Source: Schistosoma mansoni
Lineage: Eukaryota > Platyhelminthes > Trematoda > Strigeidida > Schistosomatidae
Assembly: GCF_000237925.1 (NCBI RefSeq)
Contig: NC_031495.1
Coordinates: 21,162,435-21,226,434, forward strand
Direction: 5' to 3'
DNA length: 64,000 bases
Shown: one piece after another, positions 52,351-62,645 of the stretch
Numbering within the stretch: position 1 is the first letter of the stretch
How the letters are laid out: each line of letters starts with the position of its first letter
The notes under the pieces: generated by a model
Databases searched by the model: none
What the model saw: the letters and a program-made list of their open reading frames with translations, nothing else
What the model was told of the DNA's origin: nothing
Position numbers and translations under genes: made by a program

Positions 52351-53520
52351 CCTTTTAGAGAAATTAATTCAGCATCCACCCCTGTCTACTATATCTGACC
52401 TAATTCATATTATTCTACATATTACGTGATTTCTGATTTGAAATCCCATTATTCTCTTTCACCCCATGTCAACTATGTTTATTCTGATCATTTATCTCAC
52501 AATTTCATTTCGCTTATAAATTGATTCGAGTTAACACTTCATATTATAGTCATCCCAACATTAACGATTCGATTTTATTTTATATTACAAAAATTCTTTG
52601 ATTCACATGGTACAATTATAAATGATGTGCTCTGCCTTAAACTTGGCCAATTTTTTGTGGATTATTAATTTGGATTTATAATTGTAGAACCTGATGAGAA
52701 ATTATTGAAAAGAATATTCTTCCTTCATATAATTGAGCTTTCTAAGTGTTTTATCATCATACTACTGACAAGTAGGCAAAATGAATGTACAAAATATATT
52801 CGCCTTTTATTCTGAAGAATTGTAATGGGATGCTGCTGTTTTCGTATGGTGTCATAATTCATTCCTACTGATAGATAAGGAGAGAAATAACTTTACGTGC
52901 ATTAGTTCGTGAAAGCTTTAAGTGTGATGAACCGTCTCGTCACCAAAGCATATTATTTAATCAATTTAAATAGATTACAAATACTATATTTTATGTAAAA
53001 AATAATTCGCACCTAATTAACAAGTGACCATCTGTATTTTGATCTTATCTTCTTTCCATCCAATTTTAAGTCATTCATTTTTGTTTAAAGTGTAAATACG
53101 CTCATATAGAATTACTGATTCTGAATTTAATCTTCACCAATTCATTCCCCCCCAAAAAAAATTTCGCAACATAGAAAAAGGAATATGATAATATAAACTG
53201 AATAAGTTTCTGTAATTTAAATGTGTTTCTAAATGTTTTTTTTGTTTTACTCAATATATATATCGTTAAAAACTGATCATATCATTTATTCTGATAATCA
53301 AAAAATGAATGCATGATACTATACCACCAAGGGATTGTAAACAATTTCAGATGATACAGTCAAATCAATGCCAAGAATAAAATTCTACCGGCCTAATTTT
53401 TATGTACAGAAAATACTTTCTCATACTATTTAAACATTCATCGTTTTCCACACACTGTAGTTAGTCCTAACACGTTCATTAGGAATAATACCTAAAGTTG
53501 ATAAACTGATAATCCCTTTA
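52351..53520. other. AT-rich interval, no gene recognised
   Basis: Long A/T runs and a C7A8 run near 53150. It may include the 3' non-coding end of the Penelope-like element, but I cannot place its boundary. Confidence 0.5.
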
Positions 53521-53860
53521 TAAGCAAATATAGATAGTGGCTAGCATTGGAATCCAGGACGCGCGTTCCGTCCTATTTGGGACTCGTCAGCTGGATGTAC
53601 CTACATCTCAGAGTTGATGTTCACCCTGAGACTCGAACTCAGTACCATTCGCTTCAAACGCCATCGCATTATCCACTCTGCTACTGAGTTCTGATAGCCA
53701 CTTACTTGTTCAATGGGGTGAAGTTTAAATTCACCTAGTATTGTTTGTTTGAATCTTCCCATTGATGTTTAGGACTGCAACTGGTCAATCTCTCATTGGC
53801 ATATGTGTATACTGTGTATATGGCCTCGATATAGCCTTAATTCACAAGCATTATAATCCT
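53521..53860 (-). mobile_element. Smα-like SINE with hammerhead motif
   Basis: About 340 bp, close to the known Smα unit length. Read on the minus strand: a 5' part with GGCCATATACACAGTATAC, a tRNA-like Pol III promoter (A box near CAGTAGCAGAGTGG, B box GAGTTCGAGTCTC), a hammerhead motif, and a 3' end near CTAGCCACTATC. Assignment rests on recognising the Smα hammerhead and promoter order (established for Schistosoma satellites). Confidence 0.8.
53552..53596 (-). ncRNA. Smα hammerhead ribozyme motif, catalytic core mutated
   Basis: Helix I ATCCAG/CTGGAT, core CTGACGA, stem II GTCC...GGAC, short helix III ACGCGCGT and cleavage triplet GTC are all intact. The invariant GAAA reads GGAA: the base at hammerhead position 13 is G instead of A, which is expected to abolish or strongly reduce self-cleavage. 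Confidence 0.8.
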
Positions 53861-54077
53861 TTTATTTTTATTACAGATTAACCTGAATAAAGAATTTCAT
53901 CTTAATGAATTTGACTTAATGATCAAATAAGCAATATATTTTCAGCTTCATATTTCATTGCTTTCATTATTCTTTTACTGTGGAGTTATTGTGCAATACA
54001 GAAACAAATCTCTCATAAACTGATATATGACATTATTTTCATTTATCTTTTAGTTTACCGAATAAGTATATATAAAT

Positions 54078-54366
54078 ATTTTAATAGTTGAGATTATGAA
54101 TCAATTGAAGCTAGACTACCATGGAAAACCTAGAAGCACTGGATGGCCATTTCGTCCTATTGTAGGACTCCTCAGCAGTGCACATCCACGATCCCGCCTC
54201 ACGAGATTCGAACCCAGGACCTATCAGTCTCATGCGCGATCTTTCAACCTCTAGACCACTGACCACAGTTGTCCAGTGCTTCTAAGTTTTCCATGGTGAT
54301 CTACCTTCAATTGACTCATGATCTCAACTATTAAAATTACTATAATATCCACAAAACCCCTTCTGA
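54078..54366. mobile_element. Hammerhead SINE-like element, copy B, in an inverted-repeat arrangement
   Basis: Left part (54078-54270) is a minus-strand copy running 3' end, hammerhead, B box GGGTTCGAATCTC, A-box-like GGTCTAGAGGTTG. At 54271 it is joined to an opposite-orientation 3' end (54271-54366) of the same family, so about 65 bp at each side are inverted copies. The arms are not identical (for example CTAGACTACC against GTAGATCACC), so the right arm is not a recent exact fold-back of the left. Confidence 0.8.
54136..54181 (-). ncRNA. Hammerhead ribozyme motif, copy B, helix III with paired changes
   Basis: Core CTGAGGA, stem II GTCC...GGAC, GAAA and helix I GCACTG/CAGTGC are intact. 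Helix III is AT-GGCC-AT where relatives have AC-GGCC-GT, two changes that keep pairing. The triplet is ATC, still an allowed NUH site. Confidence 0.65.
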
Positions 54367-55247
54367 CATATAAATATATCAACTGAACTTATTATTCAGT
54401 AAAGATGGTTTTCTTTTTCATCAGTATTAAAGAAAATTATCTGACTGACAAAAAAATTGTACAATTCAAAAGTTATTTTGTCGATTTTTTAGTGTACGTC
54501 TCCAAGTAACTTCATTATTTATTTGTATGCTTGCTTTTTTTTACTGCATGCATAATATTAATTGTAACTCGAATGGTTATATTTGTGTGTGTATCCAAAT
54601 AAATTGTGAATGATTTTGTTGAGTTCTTTTCATGTATGGTGAATGAAGGCATGAAAACAGATTACAATGACACTCAGTGAAACTTCCCATAGAAAAAGTA
54701 ATGGTAATTTGCTTTTTTTGTTCCAGTATCCTCTTTACAATTTCATTTCTTTATAATATTTAACATTTTTAGCGTGACTGTCAACTTTAGTTATTTCATT
54801 AAATATGGTACCTTATACTTTGATAATACTTTCATATTTCATTTTTCAATAGTCTGTTATGTTGTGTGTATATGTATATATGTATTTGGTACTTAGTTTC
54901 ATTGAATTTACATTTCTTTATATGTCACTATTATCATTATATCCTAGAGGATAAACTATTCATTGACAAAGAGAATAATATATATATACGGTATGCCGGA
55001 TTATAAATATTTTGAAAAGCCCATTAACAAGAAATATATACACTGGATAAGTTTAACCGCTTTCGTGACCACTGATTAATTGGATGAAACAATCAATAAA
55101 TAAATTCAACAATAAATTTAATGCGAATCCATAATCTTTAAATCTAATTTTGACTTGATGATGAATGCATGCTTTAATTGATACTTCTTAATAATGTGCA
55201 ATTCAGAATCAAATATAATACGAAATTTAGACGACTTATAATGAATA
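54367..55247. other. AT-rich interval, no gene recognised
   Basis: Low-complexity A/T-rich DNA, including short TATA runs near 54870 and 54980. Confidence 0.5.
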
Positions 55248-55385
55248 TTAGAAGGGATTTTGTGGATATTATAGTAATTTCAATAGTTGAGATAATGGGT
55301 CAATTGAATGTAGACCACCATGGAAAACCTGGAAGCATTGGACGGCCGTTTCGTCCTATTTTGGGACTCCTCAGCAGTACGCATG
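55248..55385 (-). mobile_element. Hammerhead SINE-like element, copy C (truncated)
   Basis: The 3' end (starting in plus sense at TATTAGAAGGGATTTTGTGG) through the hammerhead is present; the tRNA-like half is absent beyond about 55385. The truncation is at the promoter end, as expected for incomplete reverse transcription. Confidence 0.75.
55335..55382 (-). ncRNA. Hammerhead ribozyme motif, copy C
   Basis: Core CTGAGGA, stem II GTCC...GGAC and GAAA are intact, with helix III AC-GGCC-GT. Helix I has a mismatch (TACTG against CAATG). Confidence 0.6.
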
Positions 55386-56942
55386 AACAACAAATACATT
55401 ATAATAAATAAACTTCTGACAGATAAAATGTTTACTTTACAGTGATACATAAAATATTCATTAATGATACCAACATTATGTGGATTATGTGACCAATTAA
55501 CTTAGAACTCTTTTAGTAGCAAGAACTAGATATAATGACACCAGCTACTCTGCAGAGACAAATCATTATCATGAATTTCCAGAAAATCTTTCATCTTGAG
55601 TTACCAGTACTCTAAACTTTCACTCAAATACTACTTATTCTATCGGGCTTCATTCAAAGTGTGTATTTTCGTTACACTTAGCCTCACAATCTGATGTACA
55701 GCTTTTGTTTAATTTAGTCTAAAAAGTTTATTTAAGGCTTCATTTTAAAATTTGGAATAAGCCTTAAAAGTGTTTATGATTTACATCCTAGTTAAATATG
55801 AAGTCTTATTTTAGAGTTATTTTCTCTAAAGCAGTCAAACACTGAAGATTTCATATTTTCTTACTATTCAGCTCTCAGTAATAACTAAATTCCACAAACC
55901 AAGTTAGTAATGTGACCTTCAATCGACGTGGCTAGTCAGGTTGTCATATTTTATTTATATCGTATAGTATAAGCTCTCCATCTCACATTCTTGTCTATAA
56001 TCTCAAAACAGCAAATACTTCATTTATCACCGTTCTTACTACTTCTTATTAGACTATTCTACTATTAGCAATAATGCTTTGGGTAGATATTCCTAAAAAC
56101 TGGATTCTGCAGAACAAGTGACCAATCACAGTACAGAATAAACCCATATATTTACATCCTCTATGAAAGTTAATTCAATATTATGTTTGTGAGATTTCAA
56201 GCAGTTCATATATAATCTTGGTATCATTTTTATCTTGGTACCCCCGGTGTTATTGTTTTTTAATTAAATAAAATTTAAATATTATCCATTAATTATTTAA
56301 TTTGTTCTCTGCATAAAGAACCCTTTTCTACTTTAAGGTTGAAAGTTTTCTAGTTTTCCATTGAATCAGCTAAACTTTGGTTCGTTTCTGTTGGGTTTTT
56401 TTCCGTTGATCATAGGATTTCAAATAGCTATGTTATACATATTCTTTATGACAATGCAATCGCTTAAAATAAACTTTAAATCTCTGTTAATTGAAATGTT
56501 TTTATGTAGAATATTCAAAATTCCCTAATGAAAACTTATTCTTATTGGGAATAACTAATCATATATCACGTTTGTAAAGTTAAGTGGAAAATAATTTTTT
56601 GTTTATCAGAGGATCATCAAATAGTTAATTCAAGATTGGTATTATTATTATTGTTATTATCCTTTCGAAGGAAAAAGAATAACAACTATAACCTGTCACA
56701 AGTAAATAAACAAAATAGAGAAATCTTCATAGATAGATAAACAAGAACAGTATTATGAACATCATCTTGAATAATTAAAATAAACATATCATTATTATTG
56801 GTACAACTAAAAAGAAAGGATTGAAAATAACCTTAAAGAAATGTTTATTCTAAACAAGAGTTTCATGCTACTAGTATATGAATACAATTGACTGAAATAT
56901 TATTATTTTGTATACTGAAAGTTGACTTTTAGTATATATAAA
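55386..56942. other. AT-rich interval, no gene recognised
   Basis: No coding frame or element I can support. A small (ATT)n tract lies near 56640. Confidence 0.5.
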
Positions 56943-57115
56943 AGACTCAGTAGCTAAGTGAACAACGCAATGATGTTTGAAGTAAACAGAACTGAGTCCG
57001 AGTCCCGGGGTGAACATTCACCTTGGGATGTAGATACGTTCGGCTGATGAATCCGAAATTCAACAAAATGCTCGTCCTGGATTTTACTGTTAGCCACCAT
57101 CCATATCTGCTGATA
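56943..57115 (+). mobile_element. Diverged Smα-like SINE copy, plus strand
   Basis: ACTCAGTAGCTAAGTGAACA (A-box side), GAGTCCGAGTCCC (B box), GATGTAGATACGT, then a decayed hammerhead (CTGATGA at 57044-57050; CGTC|CTGGAT near 57073) and GTTAGCCACCATCC, which matches the 3' end of the copy at 53521 in the opposite orientation. Stem II and the GAAA box are lost, so the ribozyme is dead. Confidence 0.7.
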
Positions 57116-57588
57116 ATAAATACAATAAGTTTGTGTTCTACTTCCAAACATGTTAATTTTGTTTTGAAATCAAATGACAACTATCAGTTTGGTAGAAAAT
57201 GTCTACCCAATAATTTTTCTTTTTGTGTATTATGATGATAGAAGGACTACTTAGCAATCATCACGCTATTTATACCTACTTCTAATAACCTAAAGCATGA
57301 ATTAAGAACTCAGTCATACGACTAATTAATGAAAAGGTAAATAAAAGTTACAATCCCATACTACTTTCTGACTGACTGAATTTCAAGTAAGCCTGGAAAC
57401 TGAGACTTGTCAAACATCAAGTGTAACAATAAACTGATCTACCTCATAATCTAGTCATTTTTAATATTCTCTTCAGAATTTAGTTATGCCTATAGTTTGA
57501 ATTATCTTGTTTCATTGTTGTTACTCCAACATGAAAGAATTTTTGTCAGAATTTGACAAATTTAAAAATATTTGGGAGTACTTGAAGA
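57116..57588. other. No gene recognised
   Basis: AT-rich DNA up to the target site of the full-length RTE insertion. Confidence 0.5.
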
Positions 57589-57602
57589 TCATATGATAGG
57601 AT
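57589..57602. repeat. Target-site duplication, left (TCATATGATAGGAT)
   Basis: Fourteen bases identical to 60803-60816, bordering the RTE element exactly at the start of its TACTTACTTACTTAC tail (plus sense). Confidence 0.92.
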
Positions 57603-60600
57603 TACTTACTTACTTACGCCTGTTACTCCCAATGGAGCATAGGCCGCCGACCAGCCTTCACCAACCCACTCTGTCCTGGGCCTTCTTTTCTAGTTCTATC
57701 CAATTTTTGTTCATTCTTCTCATGTCTGTCTCCATTTCTCGGCGTAATGTGTTCTTTGGTCTTCCTCTTCCCCTTTGACCTTCAGGATTCCATGTGAGGG
57801 CTTGTCTTGTGACACAGTTGGGGGATTTCCTCAATGTGTATCCTATCCACTTCCAGCACTTCTTCCTGATTTCTTCCTCCGTTGGAATCTGGTTTGTTGT
57901 CTCCCACAGTAACTTGTTGCTGATAGTGTCTGGCCATCTGATCCGAAGTATCTTGCGTAGACAGCTGTTAATAAACACTTGTATCTTGTGGGTGATGGCT
58001 TTCGTAGTTCTCCACGTCTCCGCTCCATACAGTAGAACTGTCTTAACATTTGTATTGAAAATTCTTATCTTGGTGTTGGTTGACAATTGTTTTGAGTTCC
58101 AGATGTTCTTCAGTTGTAAATATGCTGCTCTTGCTTTGCCGATCCTCTCCCTCTTACGTCTGCATCAGATCCACCGTGTTCATCAATGACACTGCCCAGA
58201 TATGTAAAGGTTTCCACATCCTCCAAAGCTTCTCCGTCAAGTGTAATTGGATTGGTGCATATTGTATTGTATCGGAGAGTCTTGCTTTTCTCTTTGTTTA
58301 TATTGAGACCTACTGCTGCTGAGGCTGCTGCTACACTGGTCGTTTTCTCCTGCATTTGTTGTTGCGTTTGTGATAGAAGAGCCAGATCATCCGCGAAGTC
58401 TAAATCGTCATGCTGCATCCTGCCTGTCCACTGTATCCCGTGCTTCCCTCCAGATGTTGACGTCTTCATGATCCAGTCGATCAGCAGGAGAAAGAGAAAG
58501 GGTAAGAGTAAGCAACCTTGTCTAACACCGGTCTTTACTTCAAACGAGTCGGTGAGTTGTCCTCCGTGGACGATTTGGCAGTTTAATCCATCATAGGAGT
58601 TCCGTATGATATTGACTATCTTCTCAGGCACGCCGTAGTGTCGAAGAAGCCTCCATAGTGTCGTCCTGTTCACGCTATCAAATGCCTTCTCGTAGTCGAT
58701 GAAGTTGATGTAGAGTGATGAGTTCCATTCGATTGATTGTTCCACAATGATACGTAGAGTTGCGATTTGATCTGTGCACGATCTATCTTTACGAAATCCA
58801 GCTTGTTGATCTCGAAGTTGGGCGTCCACGGAATCCTTCATCCTGTTTAACAATACTCTGTTGAAGACTTTTCCTGGTATTGAGAGAAGAGTGATGCCCC
58901 TGTAGTTGTCGCACTTGCTGAGATCGCCTTTCTTTGGTATCTTGATCAGAAGTCCTTTTTTCCAGTTTATTAGTACTTGTTCTTCATCCCAAATCTTACT
59001 GAAGAGGATGTGGAGTATCTTGGCAGTTGCTGTTACATTTGCTTTCAGTGCCTCTGCCGGGATGTTGTCTGGTCCCGCTGCTTTGCCACTCTTGATTTGT
59101 CTAATGGCCATGCTGATCTCTTCAATTGTTGGTGGGCCAATATCGATTGGGAGGTCCGTGGGTGCTGCTTCGATGTTGGGTGGGTTCAGTGGAGCTGGTC
59201 GATTCAAGAGTTCTTTGAAGTGTTCTACCCACCTGTTTCGTTGTTCTTCAATGTCGGTGATTACTTTGCCTTCCTTGCTTTTCACTGGTCTTTCTGGCTT
59301 ACGGTAATTTCCAGCAAGTTTCTTTGTTGTATCATACAGTTGTCTCATGTTTCCCTCTCTTGCAGCCTTTTCCGCTGTCATTGCTAAATCTTCCACATAT
59401 ATACGTTTGTCGGTTCTAATGCTCCTCTTCACTTGCTTGTTTGCCTCTGTGTATTCGGCTTGTGCCTTGGCTTTTTCCGCTCTGGTTCGGCTGATATTGA
59501 TTGCTGCCTTCTTGTTCCTCCTTTCCTCAATTTTATCCAGTGTACCAACAGTGATCCATTCCTTGTGATGGTGCTTCTTTTGGCCCAGAACCTCCTGACA
59601 TGTTGAAACGATTGCCTCCTTGATACCTTTCTATTTGCTCTCCATGGTAGTCCCCTCTCCATTGAGTAGATCATGAAAGGCCTCGAACCTGTTGCTGAGG
59701 GCTATGTTGAATTTGTTGAGTTTGTCAGCATCTCGAAGAAAGGCCGTATTAAACTTTTGTGATATTGTCCGCGCCGTTGTCCAGTGCTTCTTAAGTTTTG
59801 GTTTCATCTTGGCGATCAGCAAATGATGGTCGGATGCTATATCAGCTCCTCTTCTGGTTCTCACATCCTCCATCGTCCTCCTGAACTTTGTGTTGATGCA
59901 TATATGGTCGACTTGGTTCTGTGTAGTGTGATCTGGCGAAATCCAAGTGGCTTTGTGTATGTTTTTGTGTGAGAATATGGTGCCACCTATGACCAGTTTA
60001 TTGAAGGCACATAGGTTTGCAAATCTCTCACCATTTTTGTTCCTTTCTCCCAGTCCATGTTGTCCCATGACGTCTTCGTATCCAGTGTTGTCCTTTTCAA
60101 CCTTGGCATTGAGATCTCCCATCAGAATGGTCAGGTCCTTGGTTAGGCACTTCTCGACGATCGACTGCAGCCTATCGTAGAATTGGTCTTTAGCGTCTTC
60201 ATCGTAGTCGTTGGTAGGCACATAGCATTGGATGACGTTCATTGTAATGCCCTCTCTCTTTGTTTTGAAGGAGGCTTTGATGATCCTTGGTCCATCAGAT
60301 TCCCATCCAATAAGTGCATTTTGTGCTTTTCTGGACAGCATCAATGAAACTCCTTGTGTATGTGCGGCATTTTCTTCTTCATGACCGGAGTATAACAGAA
60401 GTTCTCCTGAAGACAGTCGTTGTCCAACCAGCATCCAATGTGTTTCGCTGATTCCAAGCACCTCCAGGTTGTATTTTCTCGTTTCTGCAGCAATTTGGAA
60501 GACTCTTCTGGTCTCCTACATTGTTCAGACATTCCATGTACCTATAAAAATTGTCGCTCTGGTTGTAAGAAGGTGCATCGGCCTCATGACTTCCGAAGGA

Positions 60601-60802
60601 ACTCGGCTTTCATCATGAGACGTCATAATTATTCCTTCTACTCCCAGGGCAGAGTTTGAATGGTTTGAATGATTTTTTCTGGTTAGCGTTTTTTTAGAGA
60701 GTTGATTTTCTACGGGATGGGGTCGCTAACCCCATGCCCAACCCTCCTCCTTTACCCGGACTTGGGACCGGCAGTAACCCCCAGAGGAGCTACAGGCGGA
60801 GT
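57603..60802 (-). mobile_element. Full-length RTE-clade (SR2-like) LINE insertion, 3.2 kb
   Basis: A complete non-LTR retrotransposon. The 5' end (at 60802) reads AACTCCGCCTGTAGCTCCTC, a short leader precedes one ORF with APE-type endonuclease then reverse transcriptase, and the 3' end is a GTAAGTAAGTA-type tail. RTE elements are about 3.2 kb with a single main ORF and short 3' repeats, which fits. Perfect 14-bp target-site duplications on both sides show an insertion by target-primed reverse transcription that is young on the local scale. It has few disabling changes (three stops, one frameshift). Confidence 0.93.
57655..60626 (-). pseudogene. RTE endonuclease-reverse transcriptase ORF, disrupted
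   Basis: Minus strand from ATG 60626 (MTSHDESRVPSEVMRPMHLL). Endonuclease: GTWNV, ISETHW (catalytic Glu), CYVPTN, GDLNAK, NQVDHI and SDHHLL. Reverse transcriptase: GPDNIPAEALK, NYRGITLLS, QQAGFRKDRSCTDQI, FIDYEKAFDSV, GVRQGC, then catalytic FADD in DLDFADDLALL (codons 346-349 counted from 59432). After it come TLGSV-type thumb words ([11 protein letters not shown]) and [10 protein letters not shown]. Interruptions: TGA at 60525-60527 and TAG at 60516-60518 shortly after GTWNV, TAG at 59631-59633 between the two domains, and a 2-nt insertion near 58150 relative to the copy at 50852. Both catalytic domains otherwise look intact. Antisense frames within it are shadows. Confidence 0.9.
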
Positions 60803-60816
60803 TCATATGATAGGAT
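60803..60816. repeat. Target-site duplication, right (TCATATGATAGGAT)
   Basis: Partner of 57589-57602; it joins directly to the element's 5' end. Confidence 0.92.
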
Positions 60817-62130
60817 AGTATACACTTTAGAACACTTTAATCATGAACAGTGAATACATTATCTACAAAAAAAACATATGGTGCATCCTGTTACCTAAAA
60901 TAAGTCATTAGTTTACTATCTCAAGTATGAATATTAGTCACATCTTGAGTAACTAAATTTCCATACATATCAGTCGATTTCCTAAAAATTCTAACCAACA
61001 TACAACCAATCACTGAATGAGTTTGCGATTAATCCCAGAATTTACTCTGTACGCTAAATCACAAGAAGATTCAATTGAAATTATATTTAAATAAAGTGAA
61101 TCGGTTGAATACATTCATTTATTCACATTTCTGTTCACTATTAGTAGTGATTATACTAAATGTAGGATAAAATAAAACTTAAAGGGTTTCGATTGAAACA
61201 TCTTACTGGGACTTTTATGAGTTTGATCTATTAAAAGTCATTTAACCAGTTACTTGACTACATTCTGCCAATAAATGAATGGTGGTAAGTAATATATGAA
61301 TAAAATTTGTTCACTGTCAATTGTCGCTTAAAGGAATATATTTAAAAGTTAAAGACTAAAAATGCTTATTAAATAGATATGCACTAGACCCCTTGAATCA
61401 ACTTCTTTCAAATTATTAGGTATTATGCATTATCAACAATTTAAGGGCCTTGAACAATATCTATCATTTTGTTGAGTTTAGCCTTATACAAAAGAAACGA
61501 CCAATTTAAATTTATTCAATTCTGGACTATCTAATGAAGCTCTCAGATAGCCAGACATCAGATTATAAATTACATCATATATTATTGATCTTAAATAGAA
61601 TGTAGTTATGCTGATCTTACATTGGAAATTGTTACATTTTTGGGGTAAATACAATCAAACACATTTCTACTTTTCACTAGGTTCATAAAAATAAACATTT
61701 CATTTGTTAAAATCATACATTTTCAGTGCAATTTAAAGATGGACTCCGTTTTCGACTAGAATATATATATATACTGAAATCAGTAACTTTTAGTTTGAAA
61801 ACAGAACTGATCAGTGAATTATCAAATGAAATAACTAGATAAAGTCAAAGCTTATCAAATCTATTTATATTTGTTTGTTGTGTACAGAATCTATATTCTA
61901 TTCGTATATAAGTAAACTGAAAATACCTTTGTAGCCAGATTTAATTTATCAGTTTATAGGTTATTTGTATATGAAAACTTTTATAAGTATAAATGAATAC
62001 ATGATTATTCGAGTAGTTTATGCTGCTATTGGACTGTAGTAGCATATCAGTTTATTTTTTAGCATACTCTATGAAATTTTGATAACATATAATACAAAAG
62101 AATTTGTTCCGTTGAATAACTATTAATATT
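60817..62130. other. AT-rich interval, no gene recognised
   Basis: Short AT dinucleotide runs (near 61760) and no supported coding frame. Confidence 0.5.
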
Positions 62131-62475
62131 AGAATGGGTTTTTGTGGACATTATAGTAATTTTTAATAGTTGAGATCATGAGTCAATTGAAGCTAGACCA
62201 CCGTGGAAAACCTGGAAGCACTGGACGGCCGTTTCGTCCTACTGCGGGACTCCTCAGCAGTGTGCATCAACGATACCCCCCTCACGAGACTCGAACCCAG
62301 AACCTATCAGTCTCGTGCGCGAGCACAACCTCTAAACCACTGAGCCAGCATCAAACGGTGTTAATGTCTAACTTCAACCAATCCACGAGGTTGAGCGACC
62401 GTTCACCAATTGTCTTCAGTGAGTTGATATCTCACAACAGACCTGGTTAAACTCCACTGGTCACTGCTTCTCACT
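62131..62475 (-). mobile_element. Hammerhead SINE-like element, copy D (most complete)
   Basis: About 345 bp. Minus-strand order: GAAGCAGTGACCAGTGG start, CCAGGTCTGTTGTGAGATAT, then tRNA-like head (A-box-like GGCTCAGTGGTTTAGAGG, B box GGGTTCGAGTCTC), hammerhead, and 3' end ATGATCTCAACTATTAAAAA plus TCCACAAAAACCC. It serves as the reference for copies A, B, C and E. The open frame in it is not a gene. Confidence 0.82.
62218..62265 (-). ncRNA. Hammerhead ribozyme motif, copy D, all core bases intact
   Basis: Core CTGAGGA and GAAA intact, stem II GTCC-CGCAGTA-GGAC, helix III AC-GGCC-GT, triplet GTC, and helix I CACTG/CAGTG (5 bp). It is the best candidate in this window for self-cleavage, alone or as a dimer because helix III is very short. 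Confidence 0.72.
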
Positions 62476-62529
62476 AGAACTCCAGGAAGTACCTCTCTAA
62501 GTCAGTAACTAGTGAACATATGATTATTA

Positions 62530-62645
62530 TTATCAGAAGGGGTTTTGTGGAGATTTCAGTATTTTCATAGTTGAAAGTATGAATCAATTGAAGGTAGACC
62601 ACCATGGAAAACCTGGAAGCACTGAACAGCCGTTTCGTCCTTGAT
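62530..62645 (-). mobile_element. Hammerhead SINE-like element, copy E (truncated)
   Basis: Only the 3' end and part of the hammerhead remain; similarity stops at CGTCCTTG near 62644. It lies about 55 bp from copy D in the same orientation. Confidence 0.7.

Noticed and set aside
62178-62450. 90-codon frame over SINE-like copy D.
   Set aside because: It lies entirely inside the repeat, antisense to its tRNA-like head and hammerhead.
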